Below, in pieces: positions 33,096-42,048 of a DNA stretch of 43,741 nt. Below the pieces are notes generated by a model. It saw nothing but the letters and a program-made list of their open reading frames with translations. It did not search any database and was not told the origin of the DNA. Origin of the DNA: Hydrogenophaga sp. (GTDB lineage: Bacteria; Pseudomonadota; Gammaproteobacteria; Burkholderiales; Burkholderiaceae_C); contig JAJNQE010000016.1 in assembly GCA_021154985.1 (NCBI GenBank), forward strand, positions 1 to 43,741, written 5' to 3'. The number at the start of each line of letters is the position of its first letter. The first letter of the stretch is position 1. The translations under genes and the position numbers were made by a program.

Positions 33096-33869
33096 TCAGC
33101 TCCAGAGGGGTGTCGTCGGGGCCACACGGGCCAGGCCTGGGTAGCCATTGAGGCCGGTCTCGGTCATCGCGGTGATGGCGCAGGCCTGGGCGCGGTGCCC
33201 CCAGGTGTGGGCAGGCCAGCTCTCCAGCGCCAGGCCCAGGTGCCGGGCGGCGCAGTCGGTGACCGACGCCACCAGCGGCTGCAGCACCTGCGCGCCACCA
33301 GCGGCCAGCGGCGCCAGCACGGGCGCGAGGCCCGCGGTGTGCAGCAGCTTCACGGCGCCGTAGGCATCGATGCTGGCTTGTGGCTGCTCGATCACCGGCA
33401 CCATGGCACGGGCGTTCAGGCCGGGCAGCAGGCTGGCCAGCCCGAAGGCAGGCGCAAACAGCAGCACGATCACGCCCGGGGCGAACGGCGCCAGCAAGCG
33501 CGAGAGCGCCGCCGATGCGCCTGCGACCTGCGCGGTCTCCTGCAAGGCCTGCAGGCCACGCGCGCCGGGCATCACCAGCCAGTCGGCCAGGTCGTTGGGG
33601 TGTTCGAGGTTTCCGATGGACGGGTCTTGCAGCGCGCGCAGCAGGCCCAGGTGGCTGCCGCTCTGGCGCTGGCTGCTGCCGGACTCCACAGCGGTTCCGT
33701 CGACGATGACCACCGAGCGCCCCTGGTTGGCCAGGCAGCCGGCCAGCATGTAGAGCCACTCGTGGCCGCGCGCGGGCTGCGCAGGGCTGGCCACAGGCAA
33801 CAGGCTTGCGCCGCCGCTGCGGCTCTCGCCGCGCAAGCCGGCGGCCTGGTCGAAGCCGTGTTCAAACAT
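33096..33869 (-). CDS. FlhG/MinD-position protein lacking the P-loop
   Basis: 257 residues between flhF and fliA, the place of flhG (fleN) in most polar-flagellar operons. The overall pattern fits a MinD-like fold: LAGCLANQGRSVVIVDGTAV resembles the region after Walker A including the switch Asp, and PGVIVLLFAPAF a later strand. Where a deviant Walker A (KGGVGK) should stand, the sequence reads SPAQPARGHEW; no P-loop Lys is present. It is probably unable to hydrolyse ATP, or belongs to a divergent clade. FlhG limits flagellar number with FlhF; whether this protein still does so is unknown. Its start overlaps the flhF stop by 8 bp. Confidence 0.65.
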   Translation of the reverse strand: MFEHGFDQAAGLRGESRSGGASLLPVASPAQPARGHEWLYMLAGCLANQGRSVVIVDGTAVESGSSQRQSGSHLGLLRALQDPSIGNLEHPNDLADWLVMPGARGLQALQETAQVAGASAALSRLLAPFAPGVIVLLFAPAFGLASLLPGLNARAMVPVIEQPQASIDAYGAVKLLHTAGLAPVLAPLAAGGAQVLQPLVASVTDCAARHLGLALESWPAHTWGHRAQACAITAMTETGLNGYPGLARVAPTTPLWS

Positions 33870-35421
33870 GTGAGGACCCCAGGTTCACGCTGCGCGTGTT
33901 GGTGGGGGCGAAGTAGAAGCCCATGTCGGTGGCCACCGGGTCGTAGGCCGACTTGCCGGCCGTGCCCATGGACATGCGCACCAGCGCCTGGGCGTCGGGG
34001 TTCTGCCAGTCCTCGGGCACACGCTGGCCGTTGGCCACGCCGCGCAGCGTCACCTGGTGGCGGATGAGTGCGTCCAGCGCCGGGCCGAGCTTCACAGCCT
34101 CGTCCACCTTGGAGAGCACCACACCGTGCAGCGCGCTGGCCTTGAAGGAGGTCAGGGTCTCGTCGAGCGTGTCGCCGTGCGAGCCTGCGTTGAGCACCAG
34201 CGTCTTCTTGACCTTGGGCATGTCCAGCACGTCAAGCATGTCCTGGATGCGCTGGTCGCGCTGGCCCAGGCCAGCGGTGTCGATGATCACCAGGCGCTTG
34301 CCCGAGAGCAGGTTGAGCAGGTCCTTGAGCGCAGCGCGGTCGTGCGCCAGGTGGGCCACCACGCCGAGCATGCGGCCGTAGGCGCGCAGCTGTTCGTAGC
34401 CCGAGACGCGGTAGGTGTCGAGCGTGATCATGCCCACGCTGGCGGCGCCGTATTGCTTGACGCACTGGGCGGCCAGCTTGGCGGCGGTGGTGGTCTTGCC
34501 GACCCCGGTGGCGCCGATCAGCGAGACCACACCACCTTCGTCGCACAGGCCCGCCGTGGAGGCACTGACCTTGAGGTTGCGGGTGATCACGTCCATGAGC
34601 CAGCGGAAGGCTTCGGGCGCACCGGCGTCGGTGGGCACGCGATCCAGCACGGCGCGGGCCATGGCGGGCGAGTAGCCGGCGCGGATCATCTTGAGCATCA
34701 GGTTGGACTGGATCGGGTTCTGCTTGGACGAACCGAGCCAGGCCAGCGTGTTGAAGCGCTCTTCGATCATGTCTTTCAGCGCGGAGAGCTCCACCGCCAT
34801 GCGGCTGTCGTCGTTGCTCGCAAACCGCACCGACGGCTGCGAGTCTTCCCAGGCGGGTTCTTCTTCGCGGGTGCGGATGGCCGGCTGGCCCAGGCGACTG
34901 CCAAAGGTGGCCTGGGCAGGCTGGTTGAAGCGCTGCACCGGCACCACGATGGGCTCGGCCGCGGGCATGGGCATGGGCATGGGGGCTGCCTGAACCGGTG
35001 CGGCCTGCACCGGGGCGCTGCGCTGGGGTGCCGGCTGCTCGGCAGGAGCGGTGTCCTGCAGCGACTCGCGGCGCTTGCGCAGCATGCGCTCGCGCACGTA
35101 TTCCTGGAACGACAGCGTGCTCATGGCCAGCGCTTCGGTGTCACCTTCCACCGACTCGGGCTGGGCCAGCGTGGCACTGGCGGCCGGGGTGGCTTTGGCC
35201 CGCGCCGCAAACGAGGTGGAGGCAGCGGCCGCCCGGTTGGTCATCGGCGCTGGCGCGGCGTTGCCGGACAACGGGGCCAGGCTCTCCTCGGCCGCGGCCA
35301 TCACCTCGAAACCTTCGCTGGTGGAGCGGGTCGAGAGGATGACGGCGCTGTCGCCAAAGGCCATGCGGGCCTTGGCCATGGCTTCGCGGGAAGTGGGGGC
35401 GGTAAAGCGCTGGATGTTCAT
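33862..35421 (-). CDS. flhF: Flagellar biosynthesis GTPase FlhF
   Basis: 519 residues. The N-terminal B domain starts MNIQRFTAPTSREAMAKARM. A long Ala/Pro/Met-rich linker follows (about residues 80-200). The NG domain has the SRP-type P-loop GATGVGKTTTAAKLA, DTYRVSGYEQL, IDTAGLGQRD and SKVDEAVKLG. FlhF marks the flagellar pole and recruits early components. The ATG overlaps the flhA stop (ATGA). Presence of flhF with flhDC suggests polar flagella under an FlhDC hierarchy. Confidence 0.95.
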   Translation of the reverse strand: MNIQRFTAPTSREAMAKARMAFGDSAVILSTRSTSEGFEVMAAAEESLAPLSGNAAPAPMTNRAAAASTSFAARAKATPAASATLAQPESVEGDTEALAMSTLSFQEYVRERMLRKRRESLQDTAPAEQPAPQRSAPVQAAPVQAAPMPMPMPAAEPIVVPVQRFNQPAQATFGSRLGQPAIRTREEEPAWEDSQPSVRFASNDDSRMAVELSALKDMIEERFNTLAWLGSSKQNPIQSNLMLKMIRAGYSPAMARAVLDRVPTDAGAPEAFRWLMDVITRNLKVSASTAGLCDEGGVVSLIGATGVGKTTTAAKLAAQCVKQYGAASVGMITLDTYRVSGYEQLRAYGRMLGVVAHLAHDRAALKDLLNLLSGKRLVIIDTAGLGQRDQRIQDMLDVLDMPKVKKTLVLNAGSHGDTLDETLTSFKASALHGVVLSKVDEAVKLGPALDALIRHQVTLRGVANGQRVPEDWQNPDAQALVRMSMGTAGKSAYDPVATDMGFYFAPTNTRSVNLGSSHV

Positions 35422-37493
35422 GCGAGTTCTCCAAGAATCGGGCCGATGCGGATCAGATGGGTTTCAGGAATTTCGCTGTGCGCCAGCACCTGCAGGCGCG
35501 GCGCGGCGCGGCGCAGCAGGCGGGCCATGGCGTTGCGGATGGCGTCGGGCACCAGCAGGCAGGCGGGCACGCCTTTTTCTTCCTGCTTGTTGGCGATGTC
35601 GGTGGCCGATTTGCTCAGCATGTCGGCCACACCGGGGTCGAGTGCGCCGTTGGCCGCGCCGCTGAGGGCTTGCCTCAGCCGGCGCTCCAGGCCAGGCTCG
35701 ATGGCAATGACTTCCAACTCTTTCACCGGGCCGTAGATCTGCTGCACGATGGCCGGCGCCAGCGCCATGCGCACGCGGCGGGCCAGCTCGGTCGGGTCGG
35801 TGGTGGCGGTGGCGTGTTCGGCGATCGCTTCGATGATGGTGCGGATGTCGCGCACGTGCACCGACTCTTCCAGCAGCAGCTGCAGCACTTTCTGGAAGGA
35901 AGCGACAGAGATCATCTTGGGCACGACTTCTTCGATCAATTTGGGGGCCAGCTTGGTGACGTGTTCCACCAGGTCCTGGGTCTCCGTCCGGCTCAGCAAC
36001 CTGGCTGCCTGGACTTGCATCAAGTGTGAAAGATGCGTGGCCAGCACAGTCTCGGAATCAACCACGGTAAAACCGGCCATCTGCGCGTTTTCACGTTGCT
36101 TTTCTTCGATCCAGTGCGCGGGCAAACCAAACGCCGGGTCGGTGGTCGGGGTGCCGATCAGCGGGGTGCCGATGCCACCCGGATCGATGGCCAGGAACAT
36201 GCCGGGGAACACCTCGCCCTCGCCCACCACCACGCCGCGCAGCGTGATGCGGTAGGCGCTGGGGCGCAGCTCCAGGTTGTCGCGCACGTGCACCGCGGGC
36301 GGCAGAAAGCCCACTTCCTGCGCGAACTTCTTGCGCACGCCCTTGATGCGGGTCAGCAGGTCGCCCTGGCGGGTCTTGTCGACCATGGCGATCAGGCGGT
36401 AACCCAGTTCCAGGCCCAGCAGGTCCACCGGCTGCAGGTCGTCCCAGGTGGCTTCGCCATCGCTCTGCACGGCTGGCGCCTCGGGCTCGGCCACGGGGCG
36501 GGCGTCCACCCGGGTGCGCCACCAGGCCAGCGCGCCGAAGATGGCCGCAAAGCTCAGGAACACCGTGTGCGGCATGCCCGGCACGACACCGAGCAAAAAC
36601 ATGACGGCGGCCACGATGCCCATGACCTTGGCGGAGATGAACATCTGCTGCATCACCTGGCCGCCCAGGTCTTCGTCCTTGCCCACGCGCGAGACCACCA
36701 TGGCCGCAGCCACCGAGATCAGCAGCGACGGGATCTGCGCCACCAGCGCGTCGCCCACCGCCAGCAAGATGTAGGTGCTCGCCGCCTCACTGGCCGAGAG
36801 GCTGTGCTGCATCACACCCACGGCGAAGCCGCCGATGATGTTGATGATCAGGATCAGGATGCCGGCGATGGCGTCGCCGCGCACGAACTTGGACGCACCG
36901 TCCATGGAGCCGAAGAACTCGGCCTCGTCGCCCACTTCCTGGCGCCGTTTCTTGGCCTGCTTTTCGTCGATCAGGCCGGCGTTCAGGTCGGCATCGATCG
37001 CCATCTGTTTGCCGGGCATGGCGTCCAGCGTGAAGCGGGCGGACACCTCGGCAATGCGCTCCGAGCCCTTGGTGATCACGATGAAGTTGATCACCACCAG
37101 GATCACGAACACCACAAAACCGACCGCGAAGTTGCCGCCGATCAGGAAGTGGCCAAAGGCCTCGATCACCGCGCCGGCCGCGCCAGGCCCGGTGTGGCCT
37201 TCCATCAGCACCACACGGGTGGACGCCACGTTGAGCGACAGACGCAGCAGCGTGGTGAGCAGCAGCACGGTGGGAAACACCGAAAAGTCCAGCGGCCGCT
37301 TCATGTAGGACGCCACCATCATCACCACCAGCGCCAGCGCGATGTTGAGCGTGAAGAAGGTGTCCAGCAGCCAGGGCGGCAGCGGCAACACCATCATCGA
37401 GAGGATGGTGATCACCAGCATGGGCGCGGCCAGGCCACCGGCCCAGGCCGCGTTGCGGTTCATCCATTGCTGCAGCGGCGCGAGTGCGTTCAT
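35418..37493 (-). CDS. flhA: Flagellar type III export gate protein FlhA
   Basis: 691 residues, the family norm. About eight N-terminal transmembrane segments. The conserved FHIPEP loop region includes FTLDAMPGKQMAIDADLNAG. The cytoplasmic C-terminal domain contains LGYRLIAMVDKTRQGDLL and ends RIGPILGELA. FlhA forms the nonameric gate that accepts chaperone-substrate complexes. It overlaps flhB upstream and flhF downstream by 4 bp each. Confidence 0.97.
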   Translation of the reverse strand: MNALAPLQQWMNRNAAWAGGLAAPMLVITILSMMVLPLPPWLLDTFFTLNIALALVVMMVASYMKRPLDFSVFPTVLLLTTLLRLSLNVASTRVVLMEGHTGPGAAGAVIEAFGHFLIGGNFAVGFVVFVILVVINFIVITKGSERIAEVSARFTLDAMPGKQMAIDADLNAGLIDEKQAKKRRQEVGDEAEFFGSMDGASKFVRGDAIAGILILIINIIGGFAVGVMQHSLSASEAASTYILLAVGDALVAQIPSLLISVAAAMVVSRVGKDEDLGGQVMQQMFISAKVMGIVAAVMFLLGVVPGMPHTVFLSFAAIFGALAWWRTRVDARPVAEPEAPAVQSDGEATWDDLQPVDLLGLELGYRLIAMVDKTRQGDLLTRIKGVRKKFAQEVGFLPPAVHVRDNLELRPSAYRITLRGVVVGEGEVFPGMFLAIDPGGIGTPLIGTPTTDPAFGLPAHWIEEKQRENAQMAGFTVVDSETVLATHLSHLMQVQAARLLSRTETQDLVEHVTKLAPKLIEEVVPKMISVASFQKVLQLLLEESVHVRDIRTIIEAIAEHATATTDPTELARRVRMALAPAIVQQIYGPVKELEVIAIEPGLERRLRQALSGAANGALDPGVADMLSKSATDIANKQEEKGVPACLLVPDAIRNAMARLLRRAAPRLQVLAHSEIPETHLIRIGPILGELA

Positions 37494-38647
37494 TCAGAGG
37501 ACTCCGGAGCGGTTTTCTTGAAATGCGGATCGAGCTCGGGCGGCACCACAGGGGTGGGCATCTCGCCAGGCATGACGCCCTGGCCCTTGAGGGCGGCCTT
37601 GAGCTGGTAGACGTAGGCCAGCACCTGGGCCACGGCGGTGTAGAGGGCCGAGGGCACTTCGCCGTCGAGCTCGGCGTGGGCGTAGAGCGCACGCGCCAGC
37701 ATGGGCGACTGCAGCACTGGCACCTTGTGCGCCTTGGCCACGTCGCGGATCTTCATGGCGACCAGATCGGCGCCCTTGGCCACCACGCGCGGGGCGTTCA
37801 TGGAGGTTTCGTCGTAACGGATGGCCACCGCGTAGTGGGTGGGGTTCATCACCACCAGGTCGGCCTTGGGCACGGCGCCCACGCTGTTGCGCTGGGCCAT
37901 CTCGCGCTGGCGCTGGCGCCGCTGGGCTTTCACGTGTGGATCGCCCTCGGCCTCCTTGTGCTCCTGCTTCACCTCCTGGTGGGACATCTTGAGCTGCTGG
38001 CCGTGCAGGAACTTCTGCATCGGCACGTCGATGAGCGCGAAGAAGCCGACCACCAGCAGCAGCAAGCCCACGCCGGAGACCATCCAGCTGCCCAGTTGCC
38101 CGATGCCGGACTCCAGCGGCTGCATGACCAGCGTGGCAAATTGTTCGGTGTGTGACTTCATGAACTGCCAGGCCACGACGAACACCACCAGGGTGATGAA
38201 GAGGAGCTTTCCGGTGTCGACCAGCTGCTGTTTGGAGAACAACCGACCAATGCCCTTGAGCGGGTTCAGACGGCCGAGGTCGGGCACCAGCGGCTTGGTG
38301 CTGAGCGCGTAGCTGCCGGCGGCCACGGTGGCGGCGATGGCCGCTGCCAGCACCAGCAAGCCCAACGGCAAATACATCATGAGGCCCTGCAAGAACCCGT
38401 CCACCAGGCGCTGCAGCATCTGGCCGGGTTGTTGCAGCGACGCGTTGTCAAAACGCAGCTGGCTCTGCAGCGTGGTGCGCAGTTTTTCGAAACCAGTGGG
38501 GGCGAGTGCCAGCAGGATGAGTGAGCCGCCGCCCAGCACCATGAGGTTGGACAGGTCCTTGGAACGCGGCACCTGGCCGTCCGTGCGGGCCTTTTTCAGG
38601 CGCTGCGCGGTGGCGGGTAGGTTCTTGTCCTGACTGGAAGATTCCAT
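37490..38647 (-). CDS. flhB: Flagellar type III export switch protein FlhB
   Basis: 385 residues. Four transmembrane segments lie in the first two thirds. The autocleavage motif NPTH is in VVMNPTHYAVAIRY, followed by ADLVAMKIRDVAKAHKVPVL. FlhB cleaves itself between Asn and Pro and switches export from hook to filament substrates. The tail is Pro-rich (VMPGEMPTPVVPPELDP). It is the first gene of flhBAF-fliA; 280 bp separate it from cheZ, and that gap holds a large inverted repeat. Confidence 0.96.
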   Translation of the reverse strand: MESSSQDKNLPATAQRLKKARTDGQVPRSKDLSNLMVLGGGSLILLALAPTGFEKLRTTLQSQLRFDNASLQQPGQMLQRLVDGFLQGLMMYLPLGLLVLAAAIAATVAAGSYALSTKPLVPDLGRLNPLKGIGRLFSKQQLVDTGKLLFITLVVFVVAWQFMKSHTEQFATLVMQPLESGIGQLGSWMVSGVGLLLLVVGFFALIDVPMQKFLHGQQLKMSHQEVKQEHKEAEGDPHVKAQRRQRQREMAQRNSVGAVPKADLVVMNPTHYAVAIRYDETSMNAPRVVAKGADLVAMKIRDVAKAHKVPVLQSPMLARALYAHAELDGEVPSALYTAVAQVLAYVYQLKAALKGQGVMPGEMPTPVVPPELDPHFKKTAPESSE

Positions 38648-38690
38648 GGTGCGGGTTCACGTGATCGGTGAATCCGATTCTGGAATCCGC

Positions 38691-38706
38691 TGCGGAAAAC
38701 TAAAGG
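38691..38706 (-). promoter_or_regulatory. Possible flagellar promoter element upstream of flhB
   Basis: On the minus strand CCTTTAGTTTTCCGCA, resembling the CCTCAAG-TTTCCA strings upstream of flgB and flgF. It lies about 44 bp before the flhB ATG. The similarity is partial, so it is listed only as a lead. Confidence 0.25.
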
Positions 38707-38739
38707 GGAATAAGACGCTGGGAAGGGGTGCTTTTCTCT

Positions 38740-38900
38740 TCAGCGCTGCTGCGGCTCGACGCGTTTGGGCGCGCTGCTCCGGGGCATCGCGTCGGGCTCG
38801 GGACGGCCGGGCGCGATGCTCCGCGAATGTCCCCCGGGGCCTTTGGCCCCTCCTCCTTTATTTCGCTGCGCAGCACGCCCGGCCGTCCCGAGCTTGCAGG
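38740..38900. repeat. Large nested inverted repeat between cheZ and flhB
   Basis: A perfect 18-bp inverted repeat (38796-38813 with 38876-38893, left arm GCTCGGGACGGCCGGGCG) encloses 62 bp. That interval itself contains further pairs (GGGGCC/GGCCCC near 38836-38850). GCATCGCG/CGCGATGC pair across 38784-38819. It is GC-rich, non-coding, and resembles dispersed intergenic elements of Comamonadaceae. It could insulate flhB from che transcription. Confidence 0.7.
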
Positions 38901-38927
38901 GTGGGTGGGCTTGCGTGCGCTATCGGG

Positions 38928-39539
38928 TCAGAAACCAAGTGATGCCAACAGGTCGTCCACCTGCTGCTGGTCGTTGACCACATCGGTTCGGCCTTCGCCG
39001 TCCACCACCGGGCCCGCCAGTTCGTAGGCGTGGTCCTGGCCGGGCTGGCCCGAGGGGGCCGACTGCAGCAGCAGGCCCAACAGCTGTTCTTCAATCGTGC
39101 CGGCCAGTTGCACCACGCGGGCAATCACCTGGCCGGTGAGGTCGTGGAAGTCCTGCGCCATCATGATGTCGGTCAGGCGGGCGTCGGTCTGCTCGCTGGT
39201 CTTGACGATGTCGTTCGTCCACTCCATCAGCTCGGGCATGGCCTTGGCCAGCGCGGGCACGCGGGAGATGGTGTCGGCCAGTTGACGGCCTCGCTCGGCG
39301 ATCAGGCCTTGCTCGGTCTTGCCGAGTTCGACGTGGTTGAGGACCTTGTCGGCCGCTTCGCCGGTGAGGCGGGCAATGTAGGACAGGCGGCTCTGGGCAT
39401 CGGGCAACTGGTCGACCGTGCCCTTGAGCTTGTCGGTGTAGCCCAGCTCTTTCAGCGCGTCGTGCAACTGGCGCGTGATCGAGCCCAGTTGCTGGAACAT
39501 TTGCGGATGGCCGGCTTTTGCTGCTTCATCTTGGTTCAT
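38928..39539 (-). CDS. cheZ: Chemotaxis phosphatase CheZ
   Basis: 203 residues. The catalytic segment MMAQDFHDLTGQVI places D133 and Q137 at the positions of E. coli D143 and Q147. The C-terminal CheY-binding peptide is present as QQQVDDLLASLGF after a flexible linker. CheZ dephosphorylates CheY-P in the cytoplasm. It follows cheY by 12 bp. Confidence 0.95.
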   Translation of the reverse strand: MNQDEAAKAGHPQMFQQLGSITRQLHDALKELGYTDKLKGTVDQLPDAQSRLSYIARLTGEAADKVLNHVELGKTEQGLIAERGRQLADTISRVPALAKAMPELMEWTNDIVKTSEQTDARLTDIMMAQDFHDLTGQVIARVVQLAGTIEEQLLGLLLQSAPSGQPGQDHAYELAGPVVDGEGRTDVVNDQQQVDDLLASLGF

Positions 39540-39551
39540 GGCAGCGGTCCT

Positions 39552-39938
39552 TTAGATGCCGAGCTTCTTGAAGATGTTCGCCAGCTTGTCTTCCAGCGTC
39601 GCCTTGGTGAAAGGTTTGACGATGTAGCCCGCTGCGCCGCTCTGGGCCGCGAGCACGATGTCTTCCTTGCGGGCTTCGGCCGTGACCATGAGCACCGGCA
39701 GGTGCTTGAGCTTCTCGTCCTTCTTGATCTCGGCGAGCAGCTCGAAGCCGTTCATGTTGGGCATGTTGATGTCGGACACCACGAAGTTGAACGCGCCGTT
39801 GCGCAGCTTGGCCAGCGCAATGGCACCGTCTTCAGCCTCGTCCGCGTCGGTGTGGCCAATCTCTTTGAGCAGGTTGCGCACGATGCGGCGCATGGTGGAG
39901 AAGTCGTCGACGATCAGGAATTTCAGCGGGGTGGACAT
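39552..39938 (-). CDS. cheY: Chemotaxis response regulator CheY
   Basis: 128 residues from the ATG at 39938, with a GGAGG ribosome binding site. It is a single receiver domain: acidic pair D11/D12, phospho-acceptor D56 (VSDINMPNMNG), T86 (MVTAEA), Y105 and K108 (YIVKPFT). CheY-P binds FliM to switch rotation. It lies directly after motB (49 bp), without the cheA-cheW-cheR-cheB group that separates them in many relatives. Confidence 0.97.
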   Translation of the reverse strand: MSTPLKFLIVDDFSTMRRIVRNLLKEIGHTDADEAEDGAIALAKLRNGAFNFVVSDINMPNMNGFELLAEIKKDEKLKHLPVLMVTAEARKEDIVLAAQSGAAGYIVKPFTKATLEDKLANIFKKLGI

Positions 39939-39987
39939 GCAAGCCTCCGAGGGCAGGTGGGTCGGTCGGGGTGGAGCTGGCGGCCTG

Positions 39988-40977
39988 TCAGCCACCGCTC
40001 CCTGAGGTTGTTTTCGTCACTTCGGCGGGAATCTGAAGCGCGGGTGCGCTGGATGTTTCGACAACCGCAGGGGCCAGCGCCGGAGCGGGTGTGGGCGCCA
40101 CCACGGGCAACGAGCCGGGGGTCATGCGCTCTTCGGCCGCCTGCGTCATCACCACGATGCTGATGCGCCGGTTGATTGGATCGGTGGGCGCTTCGGGTCT
40201 CAGCAAACGGCTGGAGGCCAGGCCTTCCACGCGGCGCAGCTTGTCATCGGGCAAACCACCCGAGACCAGCTCGCGGCGCGAGGCGTTGGCCCGGTCGGCC
40301 GAGAGCTCCCAGTTGCTGTAGCCGCGCTCGCCGCTGCCGTAGGGCGTGGCGTCGGTGTGGCCGGCGAGCGCAATGCGGTTCTCCACATCGCCCAGCGCCT
40401 TGCCGATTTCGCGCAGGATGTCGCGCATGTAGGGCTTCACCAGCGAGCTGCCGGTGTCGAACATCGGGCGGTTCTGCTGGTCCACGATCTGGATGTGCAG
40501 ACCGTCGGTGGTTTTCTCCAGCTGGATCTGGTTGCCGAACTCCGCCAGCGCGGGGTTGCTCTTGATCAGCTCGGCGATCTTTTGCTCCAGCGCGTCCAGG
40601 CGCGCGGCCTCCTGGCGGGCCTTGGCTTGCTGGGCCATCTGCGCGCCCATCACCTTGGCGGCGCGTTCGGCCTCACCGCTGTCCATCTGCCCGAACGACT
40701 TGCTCAGATCGCGCCCGCCACCGGGCAGGATGCTGCTGCTGTTGCCGGTGCCCGGCCCGCCCATGAGCGACACCTTCACCGGCGACTGGAAGTAGCTGGC
40801 AATGCCGTCGAGCTCGCCCTTGGCGGTGGAGCCCAACAGCCACATGAGCAGAAAGAAGGCCATCATGGCCGTCACGAAGTCGGCGTAGGCGATCTTCCAC
40901 GCACCGCCGTGAGCGGCGTGGCCGCTCTTCTTGATGCGCTTGATGATGATCGGTTGGAGTTTCTTGCCGTCCGCCAT
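39988..40977 (-). CDS. motB: Flagellar stator protein MotB
   Basis: 329 residues. A short basic N-terminus is followed by one membrane span with the proton-carrying Asp at residue 33 (YADFVTAMMAFFLLMWLLG). The OmpA-like peptidoglycan-binding domain contains ALAGHTDATPYGSGERGYSN and LSADRANASRREL. A Pro/Ala-rich C-terminal tail follows. MotB anchors the stator to the wall. Its ribosome binding site (GGGGGAG) is the edge of the intergenic repeat at 40985-41066. Confidence 0.95.
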   Translation of the reverse strand: MADGKKLQPIIIKRIKKSGHAAHGGAWKIAYADFVTAMMAFFLLMWLLGSTAKGELDGIASYFQSPVKVSLMGGPGTGNSSSILPGGGRDLSKSFGQMDSGEAERAAKVMGAQMAQQAKARQEAARLDALEQKIAELIKSNPALAEFGNQIQLEKTTDGLHIQIVDQQNRPMFDTGSSLVKPYMRDILREIGKALGDVENRIALAGHTDATPYGSGERGYSNWELSADRANASRRELVSGGLPDDKLRRVEGLASSRLLRPEAPTDPINRRISIVVMTQAAEERMTPGSLPVVAPTPAPALAPAVVETSSAPALQIPAEVTKTTSGSGG

Positions 40978-40984
40978 ATCAGAC

Positions 40985-41066
40985 TCCCCCCCGCCGCGCT
41001 GCGCGCGACCCCCTCAAGGGGGCGGCATCTGCGGCCCGGCAAAGCCGGTTCCGCGATGCCCTTGGC
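40985..41066 (+). repeat. Structured intergenic repeat R1, between motA and motB
   Basis: About 80 bp with three hairpins: a GC-rich one near 40991-41007, CCCCC-TCAA-GGGGG (41009-41022), and CCGGC-AAA-GCCGG (41036-41048). A clearly related copy, R2, lies in reverse orientation at 42713-42794. Several stem pairs are changed on both sides between the two copies. Confidence 0.75.
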
Positions 41067-41124
41067 TTGGGCTTCTTCGTTCGTTGTGTGTCGCAGGAAG
41101 CGATGCGACTGTAGGTCAGCGTCT

Positions 41125-41985
41125 TCACTTTTTGCCCTTTACATGCGCTTCGAGCTCGTTGAAGGTCGGGCGCACATCCGACAGCAGCACCTTGCGACCG
41201 AACTCGATGGCGGTGGCCGGCGCGTAGCCCTGCATGCTGGCCAGCAGCGTGGTCTTGATGCACTGGAATTCCTTGCTGCCCTCCTCCACCTTCTGGTCCA
41301 TCAGGCCACCGAGCGGCTCGAACACACCGTAGGCCAGCAAGATGCCGAGGAAGGTGCCGACCAGGGCGGAGGCGATCATGCCGCCCAGCACCGCTGGCGG
41401 CTGGCCCACCGAGCCCATGGTGTTCACCACACCCAGCACGGCGGCCACGATGCCGAAGGCCGGCAAGCCGCCCGCCAGGCGGCCCACGGCGGCCACCGGC
41501 GCGTGCGCTTCCTGATGGTGGGTTTCGATCTCGCTGTCCATGAGGGACTCGATCTCGTGCGCGTTCAGGTTGCCCGAGACCATCATGCGCAGGTAGTCGG
41601 TGATGAACTCGACCACGTGGTGGTCGGCGGCGATGGTGGGGTACTTCTTGAACACCGCCGATTCGTGCGGGTTCTCCACGTCCTGCTCGATTGCCATCAG
41701 GCCTTCCTTGCGGGCCTTTTGCAGCAGGTCGTATTGCAGCGCCATCAACTCCATGTAGCGCGCCTTGGTGTAACGGCTGCCCTTGAAGCATCCCGCCAGC
41801 CCCTTGACCGAGGCCTTGATCACCTTCATCTGGTTGTTGATGAGAAAAGCACCGATGGCCGCGCCCAGAATGGTCGTCATCTCGAACGGCAAGGCCTTGA
41901 GCACCACCGCGATGTTGCCACCGTGAAAGATGTAGACGCCGAAGATGCAAAGCATCGAGACGATGAAACCGATGATGACGAACAT
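41125..41985 (-). CDS. motA: Flagellar stator protein MotA
   Basis: 286 residues, the standard size. Four membrane segments, the first in MFVIIGFIVSMLCIFGVYIF. The cytoplasmic loop around GLMAIEQDVENPHESAVFKK carries the charged residues that contact FliG. The channel-side segments include LPAFGIVAAVLGVVNTMGSV. MotA forms the proton-driven stator with MotB. motB follows 147 bp downstream, farther than usual because of repeat R1. Confidence 0.95.
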   Translation of the reverse strand: MFVIIGFIVSMLCIFGVYIFHGGNIAVVLKALPFEMTTILGAAIGAFLINNQMKVIKASVKGLAGCFKGSRYTKARYMELMALQYDLLQKARKEGLMAIEQDVENPHESAVFKKYPTIAADHHVVEFITDYLRMMVSGNLNAHEIESLMDSEIETHHQEAHAPVAAVGRLAGGLPAFGIVAAVLGVVNTMGSVGQPPAVLGGMIASALVGTFLGILLAYGVFEPLGGLMDQKVEEGSKEFQCIKTTLLASMQGYAPATAIEFGRKVLLSDVRPTFNELEAHVKGKK

Positions 41986-42048
41986 GTTCTTGGACCTGAA
42001 AGAGGACGCGACACACGAGCGCGCGTGACTTTGGGGGGAATGCCTTTT

